Part shown: piece by piece, positions 46,372-56,250 of the stretch
Numbering within the stretch: position 1 is the stretch's first letter
Layout: each line of letters starts with the position of its first letter
The notes under the pieces: model-generated
What the model saw: only the letters and a program-made list of their open reading frames with translations
Database searches by the model: none
What the model was told of the DNA's origin: nothing
Translations under genes and position numbers: made by a program
From: Rhodoglobus vestalii
Lineage (GTDB): Bacteria; Actinomycetota; Actinomycetes; Actinomycetales; Microbacteriaceae
Assembly (NCBI RefSeq): GCF_006788895.1
Contig: NZ_VFRA01000001.1
Location: 806,001 to 870,000 of the forward strand
Direction of reading: 5' to 3'
Length of the DNA: 64,000 nucleotides

Positions 46372-47829
46372 ATGAACGCTGCTGAGCAGGCAACCGCAAA
46401 CATTGGCGTAGTAGGGCTTGCAGTTATGGGCTCCAACCTTGCCCGCAACCTCGCAAGCCGCGAAGGCAACACTGTTGCAATCTACAACCGCTCCTATTCG
46501 AAGACCGAGACGCTGCTCACCGAGCACCCCGAAGCACACTTCGTTGCAGCATCCACTTATGAAGAGTTTGCCGCATCACTGTCGACACCCCGCACCGCCC
46601 TCATCATGGTGCAAGCGGGTAAGGGAACCGACGCTGTCATCGACGCCCTCACCAAAGTTTTCGAGCCCGGCGACATCATTGTTGATGGCGGAAACGCGCT
46701 CTTCACTGACACCATCCGTCGCGAAAAGGCGGTGCGCGAGACGGGCATCAACTTTGTTGGCGCCGGCATCTCGGGCGGCGAAGAGGGGGCGCTTCTCGGC
46801 CCCTCGATCATGCCCGGCGGTTCTGCAGAAGCATGGGAGACCCTGGGCCTGATCCTCAAGTCGATCGCCGCAGTCGTCGACGGCGAGCCCTGCGTGACCC
46901 ACGTTGGCACCGACGGTGCTGGCCACTTCGTGAAGATGATCCACAACGGCATCGAATACGTCGACATGCAGCTCATCGCTGAAGCCTACGACCTCATCCG
47001 CCAAGCCACCGGAGTCACCCCCGCCGAGATCGCCGACATCTTCGCCGAGTGGAACAGGGGCGAGCTCGAAAGCTACCTCATCGAGATCACCGCCGAAGTT
47101 CTGCGCCAGGTTGACGCCACAACCGACAAGCCACTCGTGGATGTCATCCTCGATCAGGCCGGATCCAAAGGTACCGGCGTGTGGACCGTGCAAACCTCGC
47201 TCGATCTTGGCGTTCCCGTGTCAGGAATTGCCGAAGCCGTGTTCGCGCGCGCCGTCTCCTCGCGGCCTGCTCAACGTGAAGCATCCCGTGCACTCCCGGG
47301 ACCGAGCTCGGTACCGGCGATCGCCGACAAGGCTGCATTCATCGAGGATGTTCGCCAAGCCCTCTACGCGTCGAAGATCATCGCCTACAGCCAAGGCTTC
47401 GACGCCATCGTTGCCGGGGCTGAAGAGTACAACTGGGATATCAAGAAGGGCGAGATCGCCAAGATCTGGCGCGGTGGCTGCATCATCCGTGCACGCTTCT
47501 TGAACCGCATCACTGAGGCTTACGCCGAGAACCCCGCACTGGTCGCTCTTGTGACTGCGCCGTACTTCACTGAGGCAATGGCGGGCACACAAGATTCATG
47601 GCGACGCGTTGTTGCGGGTGCTGCTGCCGCCGGCATCCCGACACCAGCGATCTCGTCATCGCTGGCCTACTACGACAGCCTGCGTGCCCCGCGCCTGCCT
47701 GCCGCACTCGTGCAGGGACAGCGCGACTTCTTTGGTGCGCACACCTACAAGCGCATCGACATGGATGGTACCTTCCACACCCTGTGGTCGGGCGACCGCA
47801 CCGAGATTGAAGTGACCGACTCGCACTAA
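46372..47829 (+). CDS. gnd: 6-phosphogluconate dehydrogenase, decarboxylating
   Basis: A 485-residue NADP enzyme of the pentose phosphate pathway. N-terminal VGLAVMGSNLARNLA, catalytic region HFVKMIHNGIEYVDMQLIAEAYDLI (Lys and Asn) and the C-terminal FFGAHTYKRIDMDGTFHTLWSGDRTE are intact; length suits the long homodimeric form. ATG 46372 follows AAGGAG by eight bases; an ATG at 46318 in frame is without support. The neighbouring gluconokinase gene is broken, so this enzyme now depends on glucose-6-phosphate-derived substrate. Confidence 0.96.
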   Translation: MNAAEQATANIGVVGLAVMGSNLARNLASREGNTVAIYNRSYSKTETLLTEHPEAHFVAASTYEEFAASLSTPRTALIMVQAGKGTDAVIDALTKVFEPGDIIVDGGNALFTDTIRREKAVRETGINFVGAGISGGEEGALLGPSIMPGGSAEAWETLGLILKSIAAVVDGEPCVTHVGTDGAGHFVKMIHNGIEYVDMQLIAEAYDLIRQATGVTPAEIADIFAEWNRGELESYLIEITAEVLRQVDATTDKPLVDVILDQAGSKGTGVWTVQTSLDLGVPVSGIAEAVFARAVSSRPAQREASRALPGPSSVPAIADKAAFIEDVRQALYASKIIAYSQGFDAIVAGAEEYNWDIKKGEIAKIWRGGCIIRARFLNRITEAYAENPALVALVTAPYFTEAMAGTQDSWRRVVAGAAAAGIPTPAISSSLAYYDSLRAPRLPAALVQGQRDFFGAHTYKRIDMDGTFHTLWSGDRTEIEVTDSH

Positions 47830-47877
47830 CCGTCGTTGCGGCGGGCCCACTGCCTGCGGTGACAGAATGGGTGAACG

Positions 47878-48249
47878 ATGAGCGAATACGACGACGAGCC
47901 AGAGCTGTCAGGCTATGTGCCGCACGGGGATCGTCCGCTGCGTTCGCGCGCCTATATGCAGGTGATTCGTGTCGTCGTTGTGCTTGGGCTGATCGGGCTC
48001 GTTGTGCCCGGCATTGTGTCTGCTGTTGGCACAGCCAGTAGCACTGCAACGCGCACGTGCGCCATCTACACAGACTACTTGGCACCGCAGGCCGTGTCTT
48101 TCGACATTCGTTTTGAGCTGTTGGGGCAGGGTGAGCCGGGCTGGAAATGCTATGCGATCGCGTTCAACGGCACCGAAACTCTGCTGCGCTCGATGGGGCT
48201 CATCCCCGGGCCTGCGATCATTCCGTCGCAGCCGGCGGACAACACCTAG
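47878..48249 (+). CDS. Hypothetical single-helix membrane protein
   Basis: A 123-residue protein not recognised. Acidic cytoplasmic start, one helix (about 29-50), and an extracytoplasmic part with two cysteines (RTCAIYTDYLAPQAVSFDIR; PGWKCYAIAFNGTETLLRSMG). It sits 48 bp after gnd and could be co-transcribed. Confidence 0.65.
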   Translation: MSEYDDEPELSGYVPHGDRPLRSRAYMQVIRVVVVLGLIGLVVPGIVSAVGTASSTATRTCAIYTDYLAPQAVSFDIRFELLGQGEPGWKCYAIAFNGTETLLRSMGLIPGPAIIPSQPADNT

Positions 48250-48274
48250 GGCTGCCTGGCAGTTGCCGCACAGC

Positions 48275-49978
48275 TTAACGCTTATCAACCAACTGATCGC
48301 GAACCTGTCGGCGCAGCACCTTGCCGATCAACGACTTGGGCAGCTCCTCAACGCTAACAACACGGATCGGCACCTTGTACGCGGCGAGGTTTGTTCGCAC
48401 AAAGTCGCGCACCGCATTCTCATCAAGAGTTGCACCCTCGGCAAGCACCACCGCGGCAACGACATCCTCACCGTTGCGTTCGCTTGGGAGCCCAACTACG
48501 GCGGCATCCGCGATGGATTCATGCTGGCGGAGAGCCTCTTCAACCTCACTCGGGGCAACATTGAAACCGCCGGTGATGATGATCTCCTTGATGCGGTCGA
48601 CGATTTTCACGAAACCGTCAGCGTCGACTGTGGCAATGTCGCCCGTGCGAAACCAGTCTTTGCCATCGTCTTCGGTGGGAACAAAAACTTCGGTGGTCTC
48701 TTCTGACTTGCCCCAATAACCCGAGAACACCTGCGGGCCGCGCACAATGAGTTCGCCCTCCTCCCCCGGGCCTCGATCGACAGTCGGGTTCTCCGGATCA
48801 ACAATTCGGATTTCGGTATTGGGCAGCGGCAGACCGACCGTGCCCGCACGACGAGTGGGGCCGACGGGGTTGGCTATGAGCACCGGGCTCGTCTCGGACA
48901 GGCCGTAGCCCTCAACCAGAGTGCCACCCGTGCGCTCTTCCCACGGCTCCACAACGGCGGCAGCCAGCGGCATCGCTCCCGAGATCGCAATCTCGATGCC
49001 CTTCAGTGACACGCCTGCCGCATCTGCTGCAGCAGTGAGTCGCTCGTAAATTGGAGGCACCGCTGGCAAAAACGTTGCGGGATGCTTCTTGATCACGGCA
49101 AGCACTAGCTCGGGGTCAAACTTGGGGAACAGTACGAGCCGTGCCCCCATACTCATCGCGAAGGTCAGGCACAGCGTGAGCCCGTAGGCATGAAACATGG
49201 GGAGCACCGCGTAAACAACGGCGGTACCGAGCGGAATTGTTGGCACCCACGCGCGGGCCTGCGCGGCGTTGGTCAAAAGATTGAGGTGGGTAAGCATCGC
49301 ACCCTTGGGGTACCCGGTGGTGCCACTCGTGTACTGGATGAGCGCCAGGTCTCCGGCCTCTGGCCTCACGATGTGGGCATCGATCGGGGCTGACTTGAGC
49401 AGTTCTTCCCAGACGATTGTGCCGTGAACGGAGGTGGTGAGCGCAGTGCGGGACTCGCGCGCCTTGGCAATCGGCAGGCGCAGTAGCGTCCGCGTGAGAA
49501 ATGGCATCGAGCGGGTGACATCGACAGAGATGATCTTCTCGACCGCAACATCAGTCGGAAAGTCCTGAAGCGTATCAACCACCTTGTTCCACGCAATCAC
49601 GACCTTCGCTTCGTGATCCTCAAACTGATGCCGAAGCTCGCGAGGCGTGTAGAGCGGATTGTGCTCGACGACGACCGCACCGAGGCGTAGCACCGCATAG
49701 AAAGCAACAATGTGCTGCGGGCAGTTGGGCAGCACGAGCGCTACCCGGTCACCCTTCTGCACTCCCAGCAGCCGAAGACCCTCGGCCGCGCGATCGATCT
49801 GCGCACCGAGTTCGGCGTAGGTGGTTTCTCTGCCAAAGAATTCCAGCGCGACACCGCGCGGGTACTCAGCGATAGACGCTGCCACGAGATCGTAAAGGGA
49901 CCCGTCGGGTAGTGGAATTTCGTTGGGCACACCGTCGGCGTAATTCGCGAGCCAAGGGCGTTCGGACAACACAGTCAT
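48275..49978 (-). CDS. fadD: Long-chain acyl-CoA synthetase
   Basis: A 567-residue AMP-forming ligase. The ATP loop YTSGTTGYPKGAML, the VEGYGLSETSPVLIANP motif, WFRTGDIATVDADGFVKIVDRIKE and the catalytic-lysine tail LPKSLIGKVLRR are all present. It activates fatty acids for degradation or lipid synthesis. Start ATG 49978. Confidence 0.93.
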   Translation of the reverse strand: MTVLSERPWLANYADGVPNEIPLPDGSLYDLVAASIAEYPRGVALEFFGRETTYAELGAQIDRAAEGLRLLGVQKGDRVALVLPNCPQHIVAFYAVLRLGAVVVEHNPLYTPRELRHQFEDHEAKVVIAWNKVVDTLQDFPTDVAVEKIISVDVTRSMPFLTRTLLRLPIAKARESRTALTTSVHGTIVWEELLKSAPIDAHIVRPEAGDLALIQYTSGTTGYPKGAMLTHLNLLTNAAQARAWVPTIPLGTAVVYAVLPMFHAYGLTLCLTFAMSMGARLVLFPKFDPELVLAVIKKHPATFLPAVPPIYERLTAAADAAGVSLKGIEIAISGAMPLAAAVVEPWEERTGGTLVEGYGLSETSPVLIANPVGPTRRAGTVGLPLPNTEIRIVDPENPTVDRGPGEEGELIVRGPQVFSGYWGKSEETTEVFVPTEDDGKDWFRTGDIATVDADGFVKIVDRIKEIIITGGFNVAPSEVEEALRQHESIADAAVVGLPSERNGEDVVAAVVLAEGATLDENAVRDFVRTNLAAYKVPIRVVSVEELPKSLIGKVLRRQVRDQLVDKR

Positions 49979-50042
49979 CCCTCAACTCTATGTCGGTCTG
50001 GCGCACTCAATTACCCAGAGCGCACCGCTTCCCTGTGGACGG

Positions 50043-51020
50043 TTAGGCTGCGCCGTCGAACATTGAGGTGACCGAGCCGTCATCGAAGACTTCGTGGATG
50101 GCACGGGCCAGCATTGGTGCTATCGGCAGAATCGTGAGTGTGGGAAACCGCTTGTGCTCCGGAATCGGCAGTGTGTCGGTGACGACCACCGAGTCGATGA
50201 AATCGCTCTGCAGAATCGTGGGTGCCGGGTCGGAGAAGATCGCGTGCGTGGCGGCCACCACAACCGTGAGGGCACCGGCGCGCTTGAGCGCCTCGGCTGC
50301 TTTCACGATGGTGCCGCCGGTGTCGATCATGTCGTCAACGATGAGGCACACTCGTCCATCGACCTCGCCGACGATGTCGTGAACGGTGACCTTATTGGGA
50401 ACCAGCGGGTCGCGACGCTTATGGATGATCGCGAGCGGCGCACCAAGCTTGTCGCTCCAGATGTCGGCAACGCGCACGCGACCCATGTCGGGGCTGACAA
50501 CGGTGAGGGTTTCGGGGTCGAGTAGTTTGCGGAAGTGCTCGAGCAGCACTGGCATCGCAAAAAGGTGGTCGACCGGGCCGTCGAAGAATCCTTGAATCTG
50601 GGCGGCGTGCAGGTCGACACTCATGATGCGGTCGGCGCCGGCAGCTTTGTAGAGGTCGGCGATGAGGCGCGCGCTGATCGGCTCGCGGCCGCGGCCTTTT
50701 TTGTCTTGACGGGCGTAGGGGTAGAAGGGCGAGACGACGGTGATGCGCTTGGCCGATGCCCGCTTGAGGGCATCCACCATGATCAGTTGCTCCATGAGCC
50801 ACTCATTGATGGGGTCGGTGTGCGACTGGATGACGAAGGCATCGCATCCACGAACACTCTCGTCGTAGCGGGCATAGATTTCACCATTCGCGAAGGTGCG
50901 TGCGTCGGTGGGCACAAGATCGCTCCCCAGTTCGGTGGCGATGTCGAGCGCGAGTTGCGGGTGTGCCCGCCCGGAGACAATCACGAGTCGCTTCTGACCG
51001 GAAATCTTGATGCTGGCCAC
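50043..51020 (-). CDS. prs: Ribose-phosphate pyrophosphokinase
   Basis: A 325-residue enzyme making PRPP for nucleotide, His and Trp synthesis. ATP-site ARQDKKGRGREPISARL, the catalytic SVDLHAAQIQGFFDGPVDHL and the PRPP loop CLIVDDMIDTGGTIVKAA are intact. glmU lies 38 bp upstream in the same direction, a conserved pair (glmU-prs) in bacteria. Confidence 0.97.
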   Translation of the reverse strand: MASIKISGQKRLVIVSGRAHPQLALDIATELGSDLVPTDARTFANGEIYARYDESVRGCDAFVIQSHTDPINEWLMEQLIMVDALKRASAKRITVVSPFYPYARQDKKGRGREPISARLIADLYKAAGADRIMSVDLHAAQIQGFFDGPVDHLFAMPVLLEHFRKLLDPETLTVVSPDMGRVRVADIWSDKLGAPLAIIHKRRDPLVPNKVTVHDIVGEVDGRVCLIVDDMIDTGGTIVKAAEALKRAGALTVVVAATHAIFSDPAPTILQSDFIDSVVVTDTLPIPEHKRFPTLTILPIAPMLARAIHEVFDDGSVTSMFDGAA

Positions 51021-51058
51021 GGGGACTCGCTCTCTGCCGCGGTTACGGCGTTCGTCGG

Positions 51059-52495
51059 TTAGGCGTCAGAATCGTCGTTTGCTGCTTCGGCTGCCTTTGC
51101 CGCTGCAGTGCCCGCCCGATTGGTTTCAACCCAGCCACTGATGTTGCGCTGTGGAGCGACAGTGATGCCTAATGACCCTGCCGGGACATCTTTTCGGATG
51201 ACCGAACCGGCTCCGGTGTACGCTCCGTCAGCAATCCTAACCGGAGCGACGAAGACGTTGTGCGACCCACTTCTCACGTGAGAGCCAACTACTGTTCGGC
51301 TTTTGTTCACTCCGTCGTAATTTGCGGTAATCGTTCCGGCCCCAATGTTGGACTGCTCCCCCACTTCGGTGTCACCGATGTAGCTGAGGTGTGGCACCTT
51401 GCTTCCTTCACCAATGGTGGAGTTTTTGGTTTCGACAAAGGTACCGATTTTGCCGCCAACGCCCAGGTTGGTGTTGGGGCGAAGGTAGGCGAATGGCCCG
51501 ACGGATGCTCCGGCACCGATCACGCTGAGCGTTGCGTCGGTGCGTTTGACGACAGCATTCTCGCCAACCTCACAGTCGACGAGGGTGGTGTCTGGCCCGA
51601 TGATGGCGCCGGACTGCACGAGGGTTGCGCCTTTGAGCTGGGTGCCGGGAAGAATTTCGACGTCGGGGTTGAGGGTGACGTCTGCGTCAATCCAGGTTGT
51701 TGTGGGGTCTTCGATGGTGACGCCTGCGCGTTGCCACTTTTGCACAATGAGTTCGTTCATGCGGCGTGCGGCTACTGCCAGTTGCACGCGATCGTTGACT
51801 CCGGCGACCATCCAGCCGACGCTGACGGGCATGGCGGAGACGATGGCTCCAACACCCCGCAGGAGCCCAACAACATCGGTGATGTACTTTTCTGCTTGTG
51901 CGTTGTCGGTGGTGATGCGCACCAGTTGTTCACGCAGCGGCCCAACACGGAAGACGTAGGTGCCAGAGTTGATTTCGGTGATCGCGATCTCGTCGACCGT
52001 CGCGTCCTTCTGCTCAACGATGCGGTCAAGGCCGCCATCGGCGTCACGCACGACGCGACCGTAGCCGGTGGCGTCTTCGAGAATTGCTGAGAGCACGGTG
52101 GCGGCGGCGGACTGCGCGCGGTGTTGCGCGAGCAGCGAGGCCAGGGTGGCGGAGTCAAGAAGCGGTACGTCACCGCTGACGACCACAACATCCCCGTCGA
52201 AGTCGGCTGGCAGCGAATCGACTGCTACTTCGACGGCACGACCGGTGCCAGGAATGTCATCCTGGTCAACGATGAGAATGTCGGGCATGAGCTCTGACAG
52301 GGTCGCCACAACTTCGTCGCGCTGGTGTCGCACCACCGCGATCACGTGGTCGGGATTCAGCTCACGTGCCGCAGCCACGACGTGCCCGATAAGTTCGCGA
52401 CCGGCGAGGCGGTGCAACACTTTGGGTTTCGCAGATTTCATGCGGGTGCCTTGGCCTGCGGCGAGAACAATGACGGCGAGTTTGTGTTCGGTCAT
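51059..52495 (-). CDS. glmU: Bifunctional N-acetylglucosamine-1-phosphate uridyltransferase/acetyltransferase
   Basis: A 478-residue enzyme that makes UDP-GlcNAc. The N-terminal pyrophosphorylase has VIVLAAGQGTRMKSAKPKVLH; the C-terminal left-handed beta helix has hexapeptide repeats and the acetyltransferase site KRTDATLS and SGGT-like NIGAGTITANYDGVNK. An alanine-rich tail ends the protein. ATG at 52495 is used because homology begins at the HKLAVIVLAAG segment; a longer start (52528) adds unrelated residues. Confidence 0.96.
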   Translation of the reverse strand: MTEHKLAVIVLAAGQGTRMKSAKPKVLHRLAGRELIGHVVAAARELNPDHVIAVVRHQRDEVVATLSELMPDILIVDQDDIPGTGRAVEVAVDSLPADFDGDVVVVSGDVPLLDSATLASLLAQHRAQSAAATVLSAILEDATGYGRVVRDADGGLDRIVEQKDATVDEIAITEINSGTYVFRVGPLREQLVRITTDNAQAEKYITDVVGLLRGVGAIVSAMPVSVGWMVAGVNDRVQLAVAARRMNELIVQKWQRAGVTIEDPTTTWIDADVTLNPDVEILPGTQLKGATLVQSGAIIGPDTTLVDCEVGENAVVKRTDATLSVIGAGASVGPFAYLRPNTNLGVGGKIGTFVETKNSTIGEGSKVPHLSYIGDTEVGEQSNIGAGTITANYDGVNKSRTVVGSHVRSGSHNVFVAPVRIADGAYTGAGSVIRKDVPAGSLGITVAPQRNISGWVETNRAGTAAAKAAEAANDDSDA

Positions 52496-52565
52496 GAACC
52501 TATTGTGCCCTGAATGACTGGCACTCAAAACGCTGGGCCTGAAGTGGCCGAAGGTAAAAGAAAAG

Positions 52566-52637
52566 CTCCGCCTCTAGGATTCGAACCTAGACTGGACAGC
52601 TCCAAAGGCTGCCGTGCTGCCATTACACCAAAGCGGA
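52566..52637 (-). tRNA. tRNA-Gln (UUG)
   Basis: A 72-base cloverleaf read leftwards: acceptor TCCGCTT/AGGCGGA, anticodon stem GCAGC/GCTGT with loop CTTTGGA (anticodon TTG), T arm CTAGG-TTCGAAT-CCTAG, discriminator G. CCA not encoded. It lies 70 bp upstream of glmU in the same direction. Confidence 0.96.
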
Positions 52638-52786
52638 CCGCGCCCGAAGGCACCAACCAATTCTGCCAGATCATTGGACCTGTTTTGTGCACCTTCTGCG
52701 ATTCGGAGCCTTCACACACGTTTGCCGGACTCTCGAAGACAGCCACGCGGTGCACATCCGGGTGCCGAAACTGAGATACTAACCGG

Positions 52787-53278
52787 ATGCCCCAACGCGA
52801 CGAAGTGGACCGGATCGTCGAAGCGTGGACGCGTGAGCGCCCCGATCTCGACTTTGCGCCGCTGCATGTTTTGAGTCGTGTTGGCCGTCTCGCCAAGCAC
52901 CTGGAGCGAGCTCGCAAAGTTGCTTTTGCTGTTTCTGGTCTTGAGCCGTGGGAATTCGATGTGCTATCGGCCCTACGCAAAACGGGTTCTCCCTACCAGT
53001 TGAGCCCCACCGCACTGGTGCAGCAGACGATGGTCTCCAGTGGCACGATGACAAACCGCATCGATCGCATGGTGTCGCGCCACCTTGTCGAACGTCGCAC
53101 TGACCCCAATGACGGGCGGGGAGTGATTGTGGTGATGACGGCGACGGGCCGTGAACGAGTGGATGGCGCAATCACGTCGCTCGTGCACGATGAAACGGCG
53201 CTGCTGTCTCGCATGTCTGCCGGCGAACAAGAACGACTCAGTGCTCTGCTTCGAAAACTGAGTCTCGACGGTGAATAG
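52787..53278 (+). CDS. MarR family transcriptional regulator
   Basis: A 163-residue winged-helix regulator: EFDVLSALRKTGSPYQLSPTALVQQTMVSSGTMTNRIDRMVSRHLVERRTDPNDGRGVIVVMT. The dimer helices lie at both ends. The gene overlaps yeiH by 8 bp, which suggests that it controls this exporter or is sensed together with it. Confidence 0.9.
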   Translation: MPQRDEVDRIVEAWTRERPDLDFAPLHVLSRVGRLAKHLERARKVAFAVSGLEPWEFDVLSALRKTGSPYQLSPTALVQQTMVSSGTMTNRIDRMVSRHLVERRTDPNDGRGVIVVMTATGRERVDGAITSLVHDETALLSRMSAGEQERLSALLRKLSLDGE

Positions 53279-54374
53279 AGCCGCTAACAGCGCTTCGCTC
53301 CGACGCATCTCCCCCGGTCTGGCCCTCGCACTTGTAGCTTTTGGGCTTGCGCTGCTGATCAGTTTTCTGGTGCCAGCAATACCCACGTTGACGGCGTGCG
53401 TGGTGTTGGGCATCCTGTTTAGCGCACTGCCGTGGCGCAATTTTGTGCGCACTGAGGTGAAGCCGGGGCTGGCGATTGCTGCCCGTCGTCTGCTGCGAAT
53501 CGGTGTGGTGCTGTTGGGTTTCAAATTGAGCCTCGTGAACATCGCTGAGCTGGGCTGGCTGGTGCTCGGCATGATTGTGCTGATCGTCGTGATCACATTC
53601 TTCTTTACGTGGGGGTTGGGTCGGATGATGCGCCTCCCCGGTCAGCAGTCGTTGTTAATTGCTGCCGGATTCTCGATCTGTGGCGCTTCAGCTATTGGCG
53701 CTATGGCGGGTATGACGCGCGCTAAAGACTCCGATACGGCCACACCGATCGCTCTCGTAACGCTGTGTGGAACCCTTGCCATTGCCGTCTTGCCGGCACT
53801 GCGTCCACTGCTCGGTCTCGATTCTGCCGAGTTCGGGATGTGGACGGGGGCGAGTGTGCACGACGTCGGCCAGGTCGTCGCTACCGCCCAAATCGCGGGG
53901 GCGACCGCACTTGCCGTTGCCGTCGTGGTTAAGCTCACGCGGGTAGCGATGCTTGCCCCCATGGTTGCTCTTGCCGGTGTTGTGGTTGCTCGTAGCGATC
54001 GCAAGGCTGCGGGTGCTTCTGGTGCGTCAGATGAGTTGGATGAGTCGGATGCTGCAGTCGGCACCGCTGCGGACCTCACGCCTGTGAAGCGCCCCGCGAT
54101 CCTGCCACTCTTCGTCGTCGGATTCCTCGCGGCCGTCCTGGTGCGTACCTTCGTGCCGCTGCCCGATAGCTTCCTCGAGGTCGCCGCCTACGGCCAAGAG
54201 CTCGTGCTGGGTATGGCCCTGTTCGGCCTAGGCGCAACGATCAGCATCGGCAACCTCGTCCGCACCGGCGGTCGCGCACTCGCTGTCGCCCTCATCTCGT
54301 GGGCTGTCATCGCTCTGCTGTCGCTCGGTGCCGTCGAGATCGCTCGCGCTGCAGGAGTCGCTGCGCTCGGCTAA
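53271..54374 (+). CDS. yeiH: YeiH-family putative sulfate/anion exporter
   Basis: A 367-residue membrane protein with 9-10 helices of the PSE (YeiH/YadS) family: LRIGVVLLGFKLSLVNIAELG, SICGASAIGAMAGMTRAKDSDTA and VHDVGQVVATAQIAG are the family marks. A loop rich in Ser, Ala and acids (about residues 246-270) separates the two halves. Substrate annotated as sulfate in the family but poorly proven. GTG start 53271 overlaps the MarR gene. Confidence 0.88.
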   Translation: MNRAANSASLRRISPGLALALVAFGLALLISFLVPAIPTLTACVVLGILFSALPWRNFVRTEVKPGLAIAARRLLRIGVVLLGFKLSLVNIAELGWLVLGMIVLIVVITFFFTWGLGRMMRLPGQQSLLIAAGFSICGASAIGAMAGMTRAKDSDTATPIALVTLCGTLAIAVLPALRPLLGLDSAEFGMWTGASVHDVGQVVATAQIAGATALAVAVVVKLTRVAMLAPMVALAGVVVARSDRKAAGASGASDELDESDAAVGTAADLTPVKRPAILPLFVVGFLAAVLVRTFVPLPDSFLEVAAYGQELVLGMALFGLGATISIGNLVRTGGRALAVALISWAVIALLSLGAVEIARAAGVAALG

Positions 54375-54392
54375 GTACCCCTAAAGTCTGGG

Positions 54393-56231
54393 CTAAGCCA
54401 GGAGTTCGTCGAGCTCAAGCCAGCGGGTTTCGACAGTGTCGAGCGCCTCTTGCACGGCCTGCTGTTCGCCGACGAGCGCGCCAAGGCCAGCAAAGTCTGA
54501 CTGGTCGTGCACGGCCATCTTCTGATGCAACTCGGCAATCTGACCCTGCAGTTTCGCAATCTTGCGACCGGCAGCCGCGTGCTCCTTCTGCGAATTGCGC
54601 AGCTCTGCCCCACTCAACGACGATGACGGCTTCGGCTTGGCTTCTGTGGCATCCGGAGCACCAGCGGCAGCACCACTGGCCCCCGACGACGCCCTTTGCT
54701 GCTGAACACGCAACTCAAGGTACTGGTCGACACCACGAGGCAGGTGTCGGAAGCCGCCATCCATTACCGCATACTGCTGGTCGGTAACGCGCTCAATGAG
54801 GTACCGGTCGTGGCTCACGACAAGTAGTGTGCCGGGGAACGTGTCGAGCAGGTCCTCAATCGCCGCCAACATGTCGGTGTCGAGATCGTTAGTGGGCTCA
54901 TCCAGAATCAGCACGTTGGGCTCAGACAGCAGAATGAGCAGCAACTGCAGCCGGCGCTTTTGGCCACCCGACAGGTCTTTCACCGGAGTCGAGAGCTGGG
55001 CGCTCGTAAAGCCGACACGCTCCAACATTTGGGTGGGCGTCATTTCTTTGCCACCGGTGACATAGCTGCTCTTGTGACGACCGATCACGGTGCTAACGCG
55101 TTCATCCCAAATGTCCTCCAGCTCAGCCAGCTGCTGCGTGAGGGTCGCGACCTTGATGGTTTTACCGCGCTTCACGCGACCACTCGTGGGCTGCAGGCTG
55201 CCCGCGACGAGTGACAACAGAGTCGACTTTCCGGCACCGTTGACGCCCAAAACGCCGGTACGCTCCCCCGGAGCGATGCGCCACGTTATGTCGTTCAGCA
55301 CCATCTTTTCTCCCGCGACACCGGATGCCGGGTCAACAACGGGGTACGTGACCGTCACGCCTTCGAGGTCGACAACATCTTTGCCGAGCCGCTGCATCGC
55401 CATCGATGACAACGAGACGCTGTCGCGGGCGGGTGGCTCATTCTCGATTAGCTCGTTGGCGGCGTCAATACGAAACTTGGGCTTCGTTGTGCGTGCGGGA
55501 GCACCGCGGCGCAACCACGCCAACTCTTTGCGCATCAGGTTTTGACGCTTCGACTCCGAGGCGGCCGCCATGCGGTCGCGCTCAACACGCTGCAAAATGT
55601 AGGCAGCGTAACCACCCTCAAAGGGCTCGATGAGGCGGTCGTGCACCTCCCACGTGGCGGTACAGATCTCGTCGAGGAACCACCGGTCGTGAGTGACAAC
55701 CAGCAACCCACCCGAGTTCGTTGCCCAACGGCGCTTGAGGTGGCCGGCAAGCCACGAAATGCCCTCGACGTCGAGGTGGTTAGTGGGCTCATCCAAGAAG
55801 ATGACATCCCAGTCGCCGATCAGCAGGGTTGCCAGAGCCACCCGGCGACGTTGACCTCCGGAGAGGTCGCCAACTTTGGCCTCCCACGGGATGTCGGCGG
55901 CGAGACCCGCAATGACGTCACGAACCTTGGGGTCGCCCGCCCACACATGCTCATCGATATCGCCGATGACGGTCTCGTGCACCGTCTTGGTGCCATCAAG
56001 TTCGTCAGCCTGGTCGAGCATTCCGAGGGTGACACCGTTGCGGCGAGTTACTCGCCCATCATCGGGTTCGAGGGTGCCCGCAAGCATGCGCATGAGCGTT
56101 GTTTTGCCGTCACCGTTGCGCCCCACAATGCCAATGCGATCGCCCTCGTCAAGGCCGATAGTGACCCTGTCAAAGATTACGCGGGTCGGGAATTCGAGAT
56201 GAAGAGCCTCAGCGCCAAGAAGATGTGCCAT
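54393..56231 (-). CDS. ABC-F family ATPase
   Basis: A 612-residue soluble protein with two ABC cassettes: Walker A GRNGDGKTTLMRML and GVNGAGKSTLLSLV; signatures LSGGQRRRVALA and LSGGQKRRLQLL; Walker B with E following (VIFLDEPTNHLD, VLILDEPTNDLD). The linker and a C-terminal coiled coil (about 540-612) complete the family plan. ABC-F proteins act on ribosomes; some protect from antibiotics. Nothing in the context points to resistance. ATG 56231 chosen by homology at MAHLLGAEALHLEF. Confidence 0.92.
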   Translation of the reverse strand: MAHLLGAEALHLEFPTRVIFDRVTIGLDEGDRIGIVGRNGDGKTTLMRMLAGTLEPDDGRVTRRNGVTLGMLDQADELDGTKTVHETVIGDIDEHVWAGDPKVRDVIAGLAADIPWEAKVGDLSGGQRRRVALATLLIGDWDVIFLDEPTNHLDVEGISWLAGHLKRRWATNSGGLLVVTHDRWFLDEICTATWEVHDRLIEPFEGGYAAYILQRVERDRMAAASESKRQNLMRKELAWLRRGAPARTTKPKFRIDAANELIENEPPARDSVSLSSMAMQRLGKDVVDLEGVTVTYPVVDPASGVAGEKMVLNDITWRIAPGERTGVLGVNGAGKSTLLSLVAGSLQPTSGRVKRGKTIKVATLTQQLAELEDIWDERVSTVIGRHKSSYVTGGKEMTPTQMLERVGFTSAQLSTPVKDLSGGQKRRLQLLLILLSEPNVLILDEPTNDLDTDMLAAIEDLLDTFPGTLLVVSHDRYLIERVTDQQYAVMDGGFRHLPRGVDQYLELRVQQQRASSGASGAAAGAPDATEAKPKPSSSLSGAELRNSQKEHAAAGRKIAKLQGQIAELHQKMAVHDQSDFAGLGALVGEQQAVQEALDTVETRWLELDELLA

Positions 56232-56250
56232 TCGGGAAATTCTAGCGGGG

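Noticed and set aside
54393..56231. ABC-F protein as an antibiotic resistance factor
   Set aside because: No long resistance-type linker or antibiotic context can be shown; housekeeping ABC-F members look the same.
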